Shown here: positions 26,042 through 34,701 of the stretch, one piece after another
Position numbering within the stretch: position 1 is the stretch's first letter
How the letters are laid out: each line of letters opens with the position of its first letter
NCBI RefSeq assembly: GCF_036013645.1
Contig: NZ_CP107869.1
Span: 8,184,001 to 8,248,000 of the forward strand
Length of the DNA stretch: 64,000 nucleotides
DNA from: Streptomyces sp. NBC_00490
GTDB lineage: Bacteria; Actinomycetota; Actinomycetes; Streptomycetales; Streptomycetaceae
Direction of reading: 5' to 3'
The notes under the pieces: model-generated
What the model saw: the letters and a program-made list of their open reading frames with translations, nothing else
What the model was told of the DNA's origin: nothing
The model's database searches: none
Translations under genes and position numbers: made by a program

Positions 26042-27556
26042 TCAGGGCGCGGGCTGCTCTGTCGAAGCGGCGGAAGAACCGGCTCTCCCGCCGGCCTGGA
26101 TGCCGTTGCGGAAGGCGGCTGCGAGCCCTGGCGTCGCCCCGGTCACGGGGGCTTGCTCCCGCTCGCGCGATGGACGGAACGAGCCAGCCTGACGTCTACG
26201 CGTGGGAAGAGCGGGCGCATCAGCAGAGTGACCTGCCTCTACGGCTCCTGGTGCCCCCACATTGCCGGGGTGTGTGACCTGGCCTGCCGTCGGGACGGCT
26301 GGAGCCGCGGCGACCTGCTGCGGCGGAGCGGATGGGCGGGCTTCCTGGTGCCGCGCGGTCGCATCGTCGACAGAGGGAATCGCTACCAGGAGCCGTGCCG
26401 GGATGACGACGAGGGCGGTGGTCCCTCCTGTTACGTTCTCCTGAAGGAGAACAGACAGCCCGTGCGACTGGGCGATCTTCGCGGCGACCAGCAATCCGAG
26501 TTGGCCAGCCCGGACTTGGCCGCTGACGTCGACTTCGTCGGGGGCTTTGAGCAGGTGATTCATCTGCGCCCGCGTCTGCGGATGCATGGGGATAGCCCGG
26601 TCCTCGACTTCGACCGCCAGCCCGTTCGCCACGCGCTGCGCACGCACCATCACCTTCGTCGCGGGATCGGAGCACTCGCAGGCGTTCTCGATCAGCTCGG
26701 CCAGCAGGTGCGTCAGGTCCGGGCCCACATGGCCGGGAAGACCTAGCTCGGCGCCCACGGACCCGGCGGCGACGGACACACGTGGATACTGCACGACCTC
26801 GGAGACGGCGCCGCGCAGTGCCGTCGCGACGGGAACGGGCCGGCGCACGCTACGCAGGGACTGGCCACCCAGCACCGCAGTGCTCTCGACCTGGCGACGC
26901 ATCCGCGTCACGAGGTGATCGATCTCGAAGATCTTGGCCAGTAGCTCCGGGTCGTCGGTCAGCATCTCCAGCTCGCTCAGTGCCTGAAGCGCCTTGCCGA
27001 CCAGTGCGTGCTCGCGCATGGCCAGACGGCGCAGCACTCCCAGGAGGACGACGGACTGGGACTCGTCGTGCACCCGTATCAGCGACGCGATGGCCTGCAC
27101 CTGGAGGGCACTCAACGCCGTGTTGATCTCGGCGTTCGGAATGGCCGACGTTGGCGCCTGCAGGTCCGGCAGCGGCGGGCGTCCCCCGCGGCACAGCTCA
27201 TCCGCCGACCACTGCACCGACTTCTCGACGGCCGCCGCTGCCCCCGCAACCGCTGCCAGTGCCGCTGCCCAGTCCTCCTCCGCGGTCGCCTGCACGGCCC
27301 CTGCCGCCGCACGCGCTCCGCGAGCCGCCGCCGTGGCGACCCCGGCCAGTCCGCAGACCAGGCAGGCCAGGAGCCACCCGGGGCCTACGGCGGACACCGA
27401 CCAGAGGGGGAAGGCAGCACCCAGCAGCGCGGCTAGCAGCACCAGGGGCAATGCCACGGCGCGGCGGACACGGTGCAGCGTGAACGCGTCGATCGGAGGC
27501 CGCCGTCTACGGTGGCCGGTAGCGGCCGGCCGTGCCGGGAAGGCGCTGTCAGGCAT
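26042..27556 (-). CDS. cvnA: Conservon sensor-kinase-like protein CvnA
   Basis: A 504-aa membrane protein with two adjacent hydrophobic segments (about residues 33-80), a helical region and a histidine-kinase-type ATPase domain (LTHLLAELIENACECSDPAT is the N box; GQLGLLVAAKIAQSHGLSV the G-box region). A 110-residue Pro/Ala-rich tail follows. It is the first gene of the conservon and would be the membrane platform. I do not see a convincing phospho-acceptor His box. Confidence 0.87.
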   Translation of the reverse strand: MPDSAFPARPAATGHRRRRPPIDAFTLHRVRRAVALPLVLLAALLGAAFPLWSVSAVGPGWLLACLVCGLAGVATAAARGARAAAGAVQATAEEDWAAALAAVAGAAAAVEKSVQWSADELCRGGRPPLPDLQAPTSAIPNAEINTALSALQVQAIASLIRVHDESQSVVLLGVLRRLAMREHALVGKALQALSELEMLTDDPELLAKIFEIDHLVTRMRRQVESTAVLGGQSLRSVRRPVPVATALRGAVSEVVQYPRVSVAAGSVGAELGLPGHVGPDLTHLLAELIENACECSDPATKVMVRAQRVANGLAVEVEDRAIPMHPQTRAQMNHLLKAPDEVDVSGQVRAGQLGLLVAAKIAQSHGLSVLLQENVTGGTTALVVIPARLLVAIPSVDDATARHQEARPSAPPQQVAAAPAVPTAGQVTHPGNVGAPGAVEAGHSADAPALPTRRRQAGSFRPSREREQAPVTGATPGLAAAFRNGIQAGGRAGSSAASTEQPAP

Positions 27557-27581
27557 GGGAATCCTCGTCAGGTGGGGGTGA

Positions 27582-29483
27582 CTAAGCGTGTTGCGGCGTC
27601 AGGTCTGCGCAGATCTGGCGTGTGCTGCGTGGGGCTGAACGGGGCGTCGGAACCGCGACCGCGCCGCGGTCGTGTGAGGACTGCGTCGACAGGAGCTGAA
27701 GGAGCCGGGCGCTCTGGATCAGGCCCATGTGGCTGAACGCCTGCGGAAAGTTGCCGAGCTGGCGCCGTTGGACGGGGTCGTACTCCTCGGCAAGGAGCCC
27801 GAGGTCGTTGCGCAGAGCGAGGAGGCGTTCGAACTGGGCGTGGGCCTCGTTGAGGCGGCCGACCAGAGCCAGGGCATCGACGAGCCAGAAGGAGCAGAGG
27901 ACGAAGGTGCCCTCATCGCCCTTCAGGCCGTCCACCCCGGTACGATCACCGATGGTCGGGTAACGGCGCACGAGCCCGTCCGGCGAGGAGAGTTCACGAC
28001 ACACTGCGTCCACGGTGCCGATGACGCGGGGGTCGTCGGGCGGCAGGAAGCCGACGCGGGGGATCAACAGCGTGGCGGCATCCAGCTCCTGGGAACCGTA
28101 GGACTGGGTGAAGGTGTTGCGCACCGGATCGAAGCCCTTGGTGCAGACCTCGTGGTGGATGGTTGCCCGCAGCTCGATCAACGGGGCCACGTCGATGTGG
28201 AGGGCACCGGCCTCGGCCAGGCGGATGGTGCGGTCGACCGCCACCCAGGCCATCACCTTGGAGTGGACGAAGTGCCGACGTGCTCCGCGGATCTCCCAGA
28301 TGCCCTCGTCGGGCTCCTGCCAGCGCTGTGCCAGAAGCTCGATGAGTCGCTGGTGCAGCACGGCGGTGTCGGCGCAGTGGGCGACACCGCTCTCGTGTGC
28401 GAGGTACAGGGTCTCGATGACCTCGCCATACACGTCGAGCTGCAGTTGATCCGCCGCCCCATTACCGACCCGTACCGGGGTCGAGCCCTCGTAGCCGGGC
28501 AGCCAGGACAGCTCCCGTTCCCGCAAGTCACGCTCTCCGGTGATCCCGTACATGATCTGCAGGTTCTCCGGATCACCGGCCACGGCGCGCAAGAGCCATC
28601 GCCGCCATGCCTGCGCCTCCTGCCGGTACCCGGTCCCCAGGAGCGCGGCCAGCGTCGTGGAGGCGTCCCGCAACCAAGTGAAGCGATAGTCCCAGTTCCG
28701 GTTTCCGCCGATCTCCTCGGGCAGCGACGTGGTCGGCGCCGCGACGATCCCACCGCTCGGCTCGTACGTCATCGCCTTCAGCGCGATCAAGGATCGGACC
28801 ACGGCCTCGCGATATGGCCCCTCGTAGGTGCACTCCCGTGTCCAGTCCTCCCAGAACGTGAGTGTCTCGGTCAGCGCGGACTCGGGGTCGGGAACGTCGG
28901 GCGCCGCTGCGTGGGACGGGCACCAGCTGAGGACGAACGCCACGCTCTGCCCGGCGGCGACGGAGAAAGCACTGACCATGACGCCGTCCTTCTCCACCTG
29001 CGGGACGCAGGTGTCGAGCCACAGAGCGTCCGCGCCGGCCTCCGCGACCATGCGCCCACCGACATCGTGAATCCACGGGCTGACGCTGCCGTACCCCGGC
29101 CGTGGACGCATGGCCGAGATCATGGAGACCTCACCGGTCAGGCCCTCGACGATCCGGATCACCTGCGGTGCCCCGTCGCGCGGTGGCATGAAGTCCCGGA
29201 CACGGACCGAACCGGCCTCGGTGCGCCATACCGATTCGAGGACGAGCGAGTCACCGCGGTACCGGCGCTCAGCGACTGCTTCGGAGCTGGAACGGTCGGC
29301 AGGAGCGGCCGGAGCGATCCGCCAGGTGCCGTGTTTCTGCGTGCCGAGCAAGCCGGTGAAGACGGCCGGCGAGTCGAACCGGGGCAGGCACAGCCAGTCG
29401 ATCGAACCGTCATCGCAGACGTGGGCACTGGTCTGCATGTCGCCGATCAATCCGTACTGCTCGATGCGCCGAAGCCGTTTCAT
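27582..29483 (-). CDS. Glycoside hydrolase family 15 (trehalase / glucoamylase-like)
   Basis: A 633-aa cytoplasmic GH15 enzyme, in mycobacteria and Streptomyces often a trehalase or glucoamylase-like glucosidase. It starts MKRLRRIEQYGLIGDMQTSA with IDWLCLPRFDSPAVF, a GH15 N-terminal hallmark. NRNWDYRFTWLRDASTTLAA is the alpha-barrel motif with general-acid region, and DEGIWEIRG carries a candidate catalytic Glu. The length is full. It follows the conservon by 25 nt on the same strand but lies upstream in transcription, so it could be co-transcribed. Substrate is not determined by sequence. Confidence 0.85.
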   Translation of the reverse strand: MKRLRRIEQYGLIGDMQTSAHVCDDGSIDWLCLPRFDSPAVFTGLLGTQKHGTWRIAPAAPADRSSSEAVAERRYRGDSLVLESVWRTEAGSVRVRDFMPPRDGAPQVIRIVEGLTGEVSMISAMRPRPGYGSVSPWIHDVGGRMVAEAGADALWLDTCVPQVEKDGVMVSAFSVAAGQSVAFVLSWCPSHAAAPDVPDPESALTETLTFWEDWTRECTYEGPYREAVVRSLIALKAMTYEPSGGIVAAPTTSLPEEIGGNRNWDYRFTWLRDASTTLAALLGTGYRQEAQAWRRWLLRAVAGDPENLQIMYGITGERDLRERELSWLPGYEGSTPVRVGNGAADQLQLDVYGEVIETLYLAHESGVAHCADTAVLHQRLIELLAQRWQEPDEGIWEIRGARRHFVHSKVMAWVAVDRTIRLAEAGALHIDVAPLIELRATIHHEVCTKGFDPVRNTFTQSYGSQELDAATLLIPRVGFLPPDDPRVIGTVDAVCRELSSPDGLVRRYPTIGDRTGVDGLKGDEGTFVLCSFWLVDALALVGRLNEAHAQFERLLALRNDLGLLAEEYDPVQRRQLGNFPQAFSHMGLIQSARLLQLLSTQSSHDRGAVAVPTPRSAPRSTRQICADLTPQHA

Positions 29484-29572
29484 CGTGTCGATCTCCGTGA
29501 GCCCCGCAGGTCCGGGGCGGTATCGGGACCGCCGCAGCGGCCGGGAACGGTGGGAAGAGGAGAGGCCGGTGG

Positions 29573-29716
29573 TTACCGGAGCGAGGAAGGGGCGTTCCGG
29601 GGCGGCGGCAAGTCCTCGTCGGCCCCCGCAGGGCCGGCCGCGCGCTCGCCGCGAAGAACCAGCCAGGCCATCGGCCCGAGGACCAGCCCGATGACGACGG
29701 CCCCGGTCACCGTCAT
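29573..29716 (-). CDS. Small single-span membrane protein
   Basis: A 47-aa ORF whose ATG (29716-29714) overlaps the stop of the DUF6415 gene in an ATGA junction. One hydrophobic helix (VTGAVVIGLVLGPMAWLVL) is followed by a charged, Pro-rich tail. The coupling and clean membrane segment support a real gene despite its size. Function unknown. Confidence 0.6.
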   Translation of the reverse strand: MTVTGAVVIGLVLGPMAWLVLRGERAAGPAGADEDLPPPRNAPSSLR

Positions 29717-30210
29717 GTCCGCGGTACCGAAGCGGCGAAGACCAGACAGGCCAGGGCGACGGCGAAGACCGCCCCGCGCAGCGCGTTGATCTGCGGCTTC
29801 CGCCAGCGCCGCCCGCGCTTCGATCGGATCGGCCCGGGACCGCCCCGTTCCACGTGTGCCATCAGCTCCCGGGTGGCTTCGGCGAGCTTGACCAAGTACA
29901 CCCGGCTCGGCATGTAGCCCTCGGGAATGCTTTCGGAGCAGAGCCGTTGCGCTCGCACCAGGACGGGGCTGCCCACAGCGGTCCGTGCTCCCAACTGGGC
30001 GACATGACCGCGCAGAAGCCGAACGAGGTCCTCCACATCGGCAGCGTTCTCGGGCAGCGGTGAATCCTCGCCCAGCACGAGCGTTACCGTCTCCGACGCG
30101 GCAACCACGTGATCGCGCTCTGGCGCCAGCACCACGGTGGCGGACTCTCGCCGCCCGCGCCCGCCTCCGAGCTGGCTGTCGCCCCGGCGAGGGTCCAGCG
30201 AAAGGCGCAT
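29713..30210 (-). CDS. DUF6415-like protein
   Basis: A 165-aa protein resembling DUF6415, a family recorded near Streptomyces natural-product genes (AADVEDLVRLLRGHVAQLGA; SRVYLVKLAEATRELMAHVE). A C-terminal hydrophobic segment (ALRGAVFAVALACLVFAASV) suggests a tail anchor. The ATG at 30210 has AGGAG 7 nt upstream; the longer open frame above it runs antisense to the regulator and is not real. It is divergent from the HTH/TPR regulator at 30400, which may control it. Confidence 0.75.
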   Translation of the reverse strand: MRLSLDPRRGDSQLGGGRGRRESATVVLAPERDHVVAASETVTLVLGEDSPLPENAADVEDLVRLLRGHVAQLGARTAVGSPVLVRAQRLCSESIPEGYMPSRVYLVKLAEATRELMAHVERGGPGPIRSKRGRRWRKPQINALRGAVFAVALACLVFAASVPRT

Positions 30211-30399
30211 GACACAACTCCTGTTCGGATCAAGCCAAAGTGAGCCCAAGTCACCAAGTGGCACCGAGGACTGACGTGCGAAGTGAGTGATCTGGTCGCT
30301 ACGTTGAGCGAACCGTGAATCACGGCCGAGCGGTATGCCCACACCGCCCGCAGGGCCGTCAAAGGCGTCAAAGATCATTTCGGAACCGAGGGGCAGTCC
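30211..30399. promoter_or_regulatory. Divergent control region between DUF6415 and TPR-regulator genes
   Basis: The 189-bp gap contains two AAGTGAG copies (about 30237-30243 and 30281-30287) and related AAGTCAC and AAGTGGC words between them. A GTGAATCAC near-palindrome lies at about 30318-30326. These could be regulator half-sites. Assigning promoters by eye was not possible. Confidence 0.35.
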
Positions 30400-31788
30400 A
30401 TGGCCCGTGAACGCAACGTCGCCCTCGCCGCACTTCTGCGCGCTGCAGGCTGGTCCCAGCCACAAGCCGCCGCCGCGGTGGCCCGCGTGGCCGCTGAGAG
30501 CGGAGTGCGCGAACTCGACGCGATCTCCCGCTCGCACATCGCCATGTGGGTCCAGGGCACAAAGCCCAGCGGCAGAGCACCGCATATCCTGCGCGAGACG
30601 CTGTCCCGCAGACTCGGCCGCCGCCTCTCCCTGGCCGATCTCGGGCTGGAAGAAGAGCCGACAGGCACGACCGACTGCGGTTCCGACTGGAGCGTCGACC
30701 CTCTGACCGCACTGGCCGAGCTGGGAAGCGACGATCTCGACATGCACCGACGCAAGCTGCTGGCCACCGCCGCCTACTCCGCAGCCGGCCTTGCCCTGCC
30801 CACTACCTCGTGGTGGGCAGCCGCCCCCGCTGCAGCGGCGAACCGCCGACCGGCCTCCTCGCGCTCGGTGACCCGGGCGGACATCGACGACGTCCGCGAT
30901 CTCACGGTCTACTACTCCGCGCGCGACCAGCAGCGAGGCGGCGCATCCGGCCGCAAGGCCCTCGCCAGCCACCTGCTCGACGGTGCGGTACCGCTGCTCG
31001 GCGGCCGATTCCGCACAGATCAGCTCCGCCGCGACACGTACTCCGCCGTGGCGGAGATGACCTACCTCGCCGGTTGGATGGCCTTCGACGCCAGCGAACA
31101 CCGCACTGCCCAGCGCTACCTCACCATTGCCGCCCGCATCGCGGCGGAAGCTGGAGACGGACCGCTCGGTGGTCACGTCCTGCGCGCCCTCGCCCACCAG
31201 GCCGTGGACCTCGGGCATCCACGCCGGGCACTGGCCCTGGCCGACGCCTCGATGTCCCGCGACCACTACGGCCAGGCCAGCCAGCGTGAGAAGGCGTTGC
31301 TGGCGATCGTCCATGCACGCGCCCTTGCGTCCGACGGCGACCGGGCCGGCACCCTCGCGGCCATTAGCCGCGCGGAGCGGGACCTCGCCCGCGCCGACGC
31401 CACCGAGGCACCGGCCCGCGTCGGCTTCTTCCAGGAAGCCTCCCTCGCCCACGAGACGGCCTGCGCTCTGCGCGACATGGGCCAGCCTCGGGACGCGGAG
31501 ATCCACTTCAAGCGCAGCGTGGCCACGCGCCGACGCCAGCAGTTCGCCCGTACCCACAGCGTGACGCTCGGCTACCTCGGCGCTGTCCAAGTCCAGCAGG
31601 GACGCCTCGATGAGGCATGCGCAACCTGGAACGAAGCACTCGACGCCATGGCCGGTATCCAGTCCGGGCGTGCCCGCGACGTCATCGTCCGCATGCAGAG
31701 CGACATCTCGCCCGTCCGGCAGCGTGGTGGTCGCCACGTCGCCGAACTGGACCGCCGCGCGCGAGGCATGTTGCGCGCCATAGGCTGA
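30400..31788 (+). CDS. HTH regulator with TPR-like array
   Basis: A 462-aa putative transcriptional regulator. Residues 1-85 form a helix-turn-helix domain (LAALLRAAGWSQPQAAAAVA; SHIAMWVQGTKPSG). A linker with a twin-Arg-like MHRRKLLATAAYSAAGLAL stretch follows, then about 300 residues of paired helices with TPR spacing (TYLAGWMAFDASEHRTAQRY; RALALADASMSRDHYGQASQ). Streptomyces proteins of this layout often regulate development or antibiotic genes. It is divergent from the DUF6415 operon. Confidence 0.8.
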   Translation: MARERNVALAALLRAAGWSQPQAAAAVARVAAESGVRELDAISRSHIAMWVQGTKPSGRAPHILRETLSRRLGRRLSLADLGLEEEPTGTTDCGSDWSVDPLTALAELGSDDLDMHRRKLLATAAYSAAGLALPTTSWWAAAPAAAANRRPASSRSVTRADIDDVRDLTVYYSARDQQRGGASGRKALASHLLDGAVPLLGGRFRTDQLRRDTYSAVAEMTYLAGWMAFDASEHRTAQRYLTIAARIAAEAGDGPLGGHVLRALAHQAVDLGHPRRALALADASMSRDHYGQASQREKALLAIVHARALASDGDRAGTLAAISRAERDLARADATEAPARVGFFQEASLAHETACALRDMGQPRDAEIHFKRSVATRRRQQFARTHSVTLGYLGAVQVQQGRLDEACATWNEALDAMAGIQSGRARDVIVRMQSDISPVRQRGGRHVAELDRRARGMLRAIG

Positions 31789-31860
31789 CCACAGAACGGT
31801 TTCGCGGCGCTGACCGGAGGCCGCCGCGCACGCTACGCCCAGGGAGAGGAACGAGCGCTG

Positions 31861-32361
31861 ATGTCGACCTACGAGGTCAAGTCGATCGCAACGGTCGTCG
31901 GCGGCCACACCCGCGTACAGGACGACTACCAAGGCGGGGTCGAATCGATCATCCGGCTCGACGACGCGTATCCCCTCGAAACGCTGCAAGGAATCGAGGA
32001 GTTCTCCCACCTGACCGTGACCTGGCGCTTCCATCTGGCCCGACCCGAAGACGTCCAGCTCCACGCACGCAGTCCAAGGGGAAACCAGAACTGGCCGGCG
32101 ACCGGTACGTTCGTCCACCGTAACCACCGGCGCCCCAACCAACTGGCGGTCAGTTACCCGCGGTTGCTCAAGGCCGAAGGCAGGGACCTCCTGGTCACCG
32201 ATCTCGACGCCGTCGATGGGACGCCCGTGATCGACCTGGCACCGTACTTCGAACAGATGGGGCCTCAGGGCTCGATCCGTCAGCCAGCATGGCCTGGCGA
32301 GATGCTTGAACCGAACTACTGGGCGAAGGCAAGCGAACGGCCCTCCGGCAATCCCCTGTAG
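31861..32361 (+). CDS. TrmO/TsaA-family protein
   Basis: A 166-aa protein of the TsaA/YaeB fold. It opens with STYEVKSIATVVGGHTRVQD; family members start similarly, and FSHLTVTWRFHLA matches the conserved FSHLWVL-type strand. Characterised members methylate the threonylcarbamoyl-A37 base of tRNA with SAM; others are uncharacterised. The family signature is only partly conserved here, so a divergent activity is possible. It is 72 nt downstream of the regulator on the same strand. Confidence 0.75.
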   Translation: MSTYEVKSIATVVGGHTRVQDDYQGGVESIIRLDDAYPLETLQGIEEFSHLTVTWRFHLARPEDVQLHARSPRGNQNWPATGTFVHRNHRRPNQLAVSYPRLLKAEGRDLLVTDLDAVDGTPVIDLAPYFEQMGPQGSIRQPAWPGEMLEPNYWAKASERPSGNPL

Positions 32362-32423
32362 GGGAAGTGGCTGAGCTGCCCGACTCGTCAACCGCATGGC
32401 CGGGAACCAGTTGGAAGTCTGGC

Positions 32424-32867
32424 TCAACCCGCAGCCCTCGCGTACCGGAACTCACACCACGTCTCCTTGCCGCTGCTCTCCCACGCGTCTGAGATCGCAT
32501 CGACAAGCCGGATCCCGCGACCGGATTCACCGTCGGGCCCGGCTTCCTTGAGTACGGCTGGGGCCGGGTTGTGATCGGTGACCGAGACGCGCACCACGTC
32601 GACGGCCACCGTGATCCGGAGCACGACTTCTCCCTCACCGTGAATCACGGCGTTGGTGACCAGCTCCGAGACGGCCAGTACGACGACCCCCGCCACCGGC
32701 TCCGAAACACGGCACCGCCGCAGGAACGCCCCGGCTGTCTGCCGCATCTCCCCAACTTTCGCGAGATCAGGGAGAAAGGCCGCCTGACAGCCATGGGAAG
32801 CCGCCGGTATGCCTGCCCTCGCCGATGTGCTGTGCCGGTCTTCGTGAACCGACCTCGCGCATGACAT
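32424..32867 (-). CDS. RsbW-like serine-kinase / ATP-binding protein
   Basis: A 147-aa HATPase_c_2 protein of the anti-sigma-factor kinase type common in Streptomyces. Motifs: VLAVSELVTNAVIHGEGEVV (N box) and ESGRGIRLVDAISDAW (G box). The start is uncertain: the frame is open to 33050, but the conserved part begins near AAFLPDLAKVGEMR, and the ATG at 32867 gives a normal length. It is divergent from an Xre-type regulator, the usual arrangement for such pairs. Confidence 0.78.
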   Translation of the reverse strand: MSCARSVHEDRHSTSARAGIPAASHGCQAAFLPDLAKVGEMRQTAGAFLRRCRVSEPVAGVVVLAVSELVTNAVIHGEGEVVLRITVAVDVVRVSVTDHNPAPAVLKEAGPDGESGRGIRLVDAISDAWESSGKETWCEFRYARAAG

Positions 32868-32969
32868 GCCTGCCACGTCGGCAAAGCTACGGATGCCCCC
32901 GCCGGGCGGGGTCTCCTCTTGGAGCCTGGTCATGGGGGCTATCGCACCGCGTGGCGACGCCGTCGACCA

Positions 32970-33020
32970 GGGGAATCCCGAGGGGGAAATATCTGTCAAG
33001 GGGGAAAGTTGGAGGGGGAA
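32970..33020. repeat. Four GGGGAA direct repeats before the Xre gene
   Basis: GGGGAA occurs at 32970-32975, 32983-32988, 33001-33006 and 33015-33020; three copies are preceded by extra G. The array sits between the divergent kinase-like gene and the Xre regulator and is a candidate operator. Confidence 0.5.
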
Positions 33021-33064
33021 TTGAGGCCATGATTGGATTCCGCCCACCAACAGAGGTCACACTC

Positions 33065-34306
33065 ATGCCAGATCCGTTCGCCGACCTGCTCCTCCGGCTC
33101 CGGCAGGAGGCGGGCAGGACGCAGGAGGAGCAGGCAGACGCGATCAACGCTGTCTCCGGCCGGGACACCATGACCCGCCGAGAGATCAGCCGCTATGAGA
33201 ACTTCGAGAACGTCCCTACCAATCACACAATCGCCCACATCGCGGCGGCCTGCGGTGTGCCCTTCGAGGAGCTACAGCGGGCGGCCAAGGCTGCCCGCGC
33301 TCGGAAGAGAAAGGGGCATGCCAATGCGGAGGAGGACCGGGACGCCGTGAAGCGTCGCACGCTGCTGGGTGGCGCCGCTGTCGGCGTGAGCGCGGCTGCC
33401 GAGCCCTGGGGGCGCCTCGCCTTCGCCCTCAGCAAGGGGTCCAAGATCGATTCGCCCTCCGCCGTCGCGCTCATCGACCGGGCCGCTGAACTACACGTCC
33501 AGGAACTCAATCTCAGCGCCCGGCGGCTACAAAGCACGGTCGAGTCGCATCTTGACGCGATCACCGCGGCTCTGCCTCGTGCCGGCGAGCACGAGCGGGC
33601 TCTCACTATCGCCGCCGGAGAAACCGCCGCCCTGGCCGGTTGGGTTGCCTGGGACCTGGGTGAGCACGACAAAGCCGACGCCTACTACAAGGTCACGTCG
33701 CAGTGTGCGACGACCGCCGGGCACCCTCCGCTCCGAGCCCTGGCCCTGACCTACAGCAGCTACGGCGCCTCGACGCCGAAGGCGAAGTTGGAGTTCCTTT
33801 CCCAGGCGGCCAGCGATGTGCGAGGCCACGGCAACGCTACTGCTGCCGCTTGGGTCCTCGGCAGGCACGCCGAGGAGGCTGCGGCGGCCGGTGACGAGAT
33901 GGGGGCGCTCCGGGCGTTGGAGCGAGCGCGCTTCGCCTACGACTTCGCGGATCACACCAACGAGCAGGCGTGGGTCCGGTTCGTGACCCCGTACCGCATG
34001 GACTCGCTGGCCCTCTCTGTATACGGGCAGTTGGGGCGTCCCGAACTCACCGCTGCAGCAGACACCGCAGTCGACCGCCTCGGAGACGAACTCCCGGACG
34101 GAGGCGTCGTGATCCTCGGTGATCTCGCTTCGGCCCTGCTGCGTGGAGGTGACGTCGACCAAGGGGTCTACGTGTCACGCCAGTTCGCCGCAGCAGCTCA
34201 GGCCAAACCCAACACGATGGGCAAGGAGCGCGCATCGACTATCGCAGCGTCGCTCCCAGACCGTGAGCAGGAGCTCGGCAGCTATCTACGGCAGTTCGCT
34301 TCCTGA
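33065..34306 (+). CDS. Xre-type regulator with helical repeats
   Basis: A 413-aa regulator. Residues about 5-70 are an Xre helix-turn-helix (LLLRLRQEAGRTQEEQADAI; TRREISRYENFENVPTNHTI). After a hydrophobic LLGGAAVGVSAAAEP stretch, a TPR-like helical domain follows (ALTIAAGETAALAGWVAWDL; ADAYYKVTSQCATTAGHPPL). The ATG at 33065 has GAGG about 8 nt upstream; an in-frame ATG at 33029 would add 12 residues. It resembles the regulator at 30400 in architecture but not in detail. Confidence 0.82.
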   Translation: MPDPFADLLLRLRQEAGRTQEEQADAINAVSGRDTMTRREISRYENFENVPTNHTIAHIAAACGVPFEELQRAAKAARARKRKGHANAEEDRDAVKRRTLLGGAAVGVSAAAEPWGRLAFALSKGSKIDSPSAVALIDRAAELHVQELNLSARRLQSTVESHLDAITAALPRAGEHERALTIAAGETAALAGWVAWDLGEHDKADAYYKVTSQCATTAGHPPLRALALTYSSYGASTPKAKLEFLSQAASDVRGHGNATAAAWVLGRHAEEAAAAGDEMGALRALERARFAYDFADHTNEQAWVRFVTPYRMDSLALSVYGQLGRPELTAAADTAVDRLGDELPDGGVVILGDLASALLRGGDVDQGVYVSRQFAAAAQAKPNTMGKERASTIAASLPDREQELGSYLRQFAS

Positions 34307-34380
34307 GTCCCCACACGCCGTTGGCGGGTAAGCCCAGGACGCGAACGCCGTCGTACGGCCGGCCCGGCGCTCCGCAGAAC

Positions 34381-34701
34381 CTATGCCGTCTCCTCGACAA
34401 CCCAAGACAGGTATGCCTCCGACCCTCCGGTCACGGGCAGCGTGATCCACTGGGGAACGTCGTACGAGTGCTTCTCGTGCAGCCACGCCTCCAGTGCCGG
34501 GAGACGGTCCGTCGTAGTCACATACGAGATCCGCCACTCCTGCGCCGTCTCGACCTTCCCCTTCCACCAGTAGAAAGCTGTGATCGGCGCATCAATGTGA
34601 ACGCCTGCTGCCAGCTTGCTCTGGACCGCGCCACGGGCCAGCGCCTTCGCCTGATCCTCGTTGTCGCTGGTCGTCTGCGCGATCACAATCTCGTTGGCCA
34701 T
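34381..34701 (-). CDS. cutA: CutA-like divalent-cation tolerance protein
   Basis: A 106-aa CutA1 protein: IVIAQTTSDNEDQAKALARG at the N-terminus, then AAGVHIDAPITAFYWWKGKV and EWRISYVTTTDRLPALEAWL, matching the ferredoxin-like fold that forms trimers. CutA has been linked to copper tolerance in E. coli, but its role is unclear in general. It converges with the Xre regulator 75 bp away. Confidence 0.87.
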   Translation of the reverse strand: MANEIVIAQTTSDNEDQAKALARGAVQSKLAAGVHIDAPITAFYWWKGKVETAQEWRISYVTTTDRLPALEAWLHEKHSYDVPQWITLPVTGGSEAYLSWVVEETA

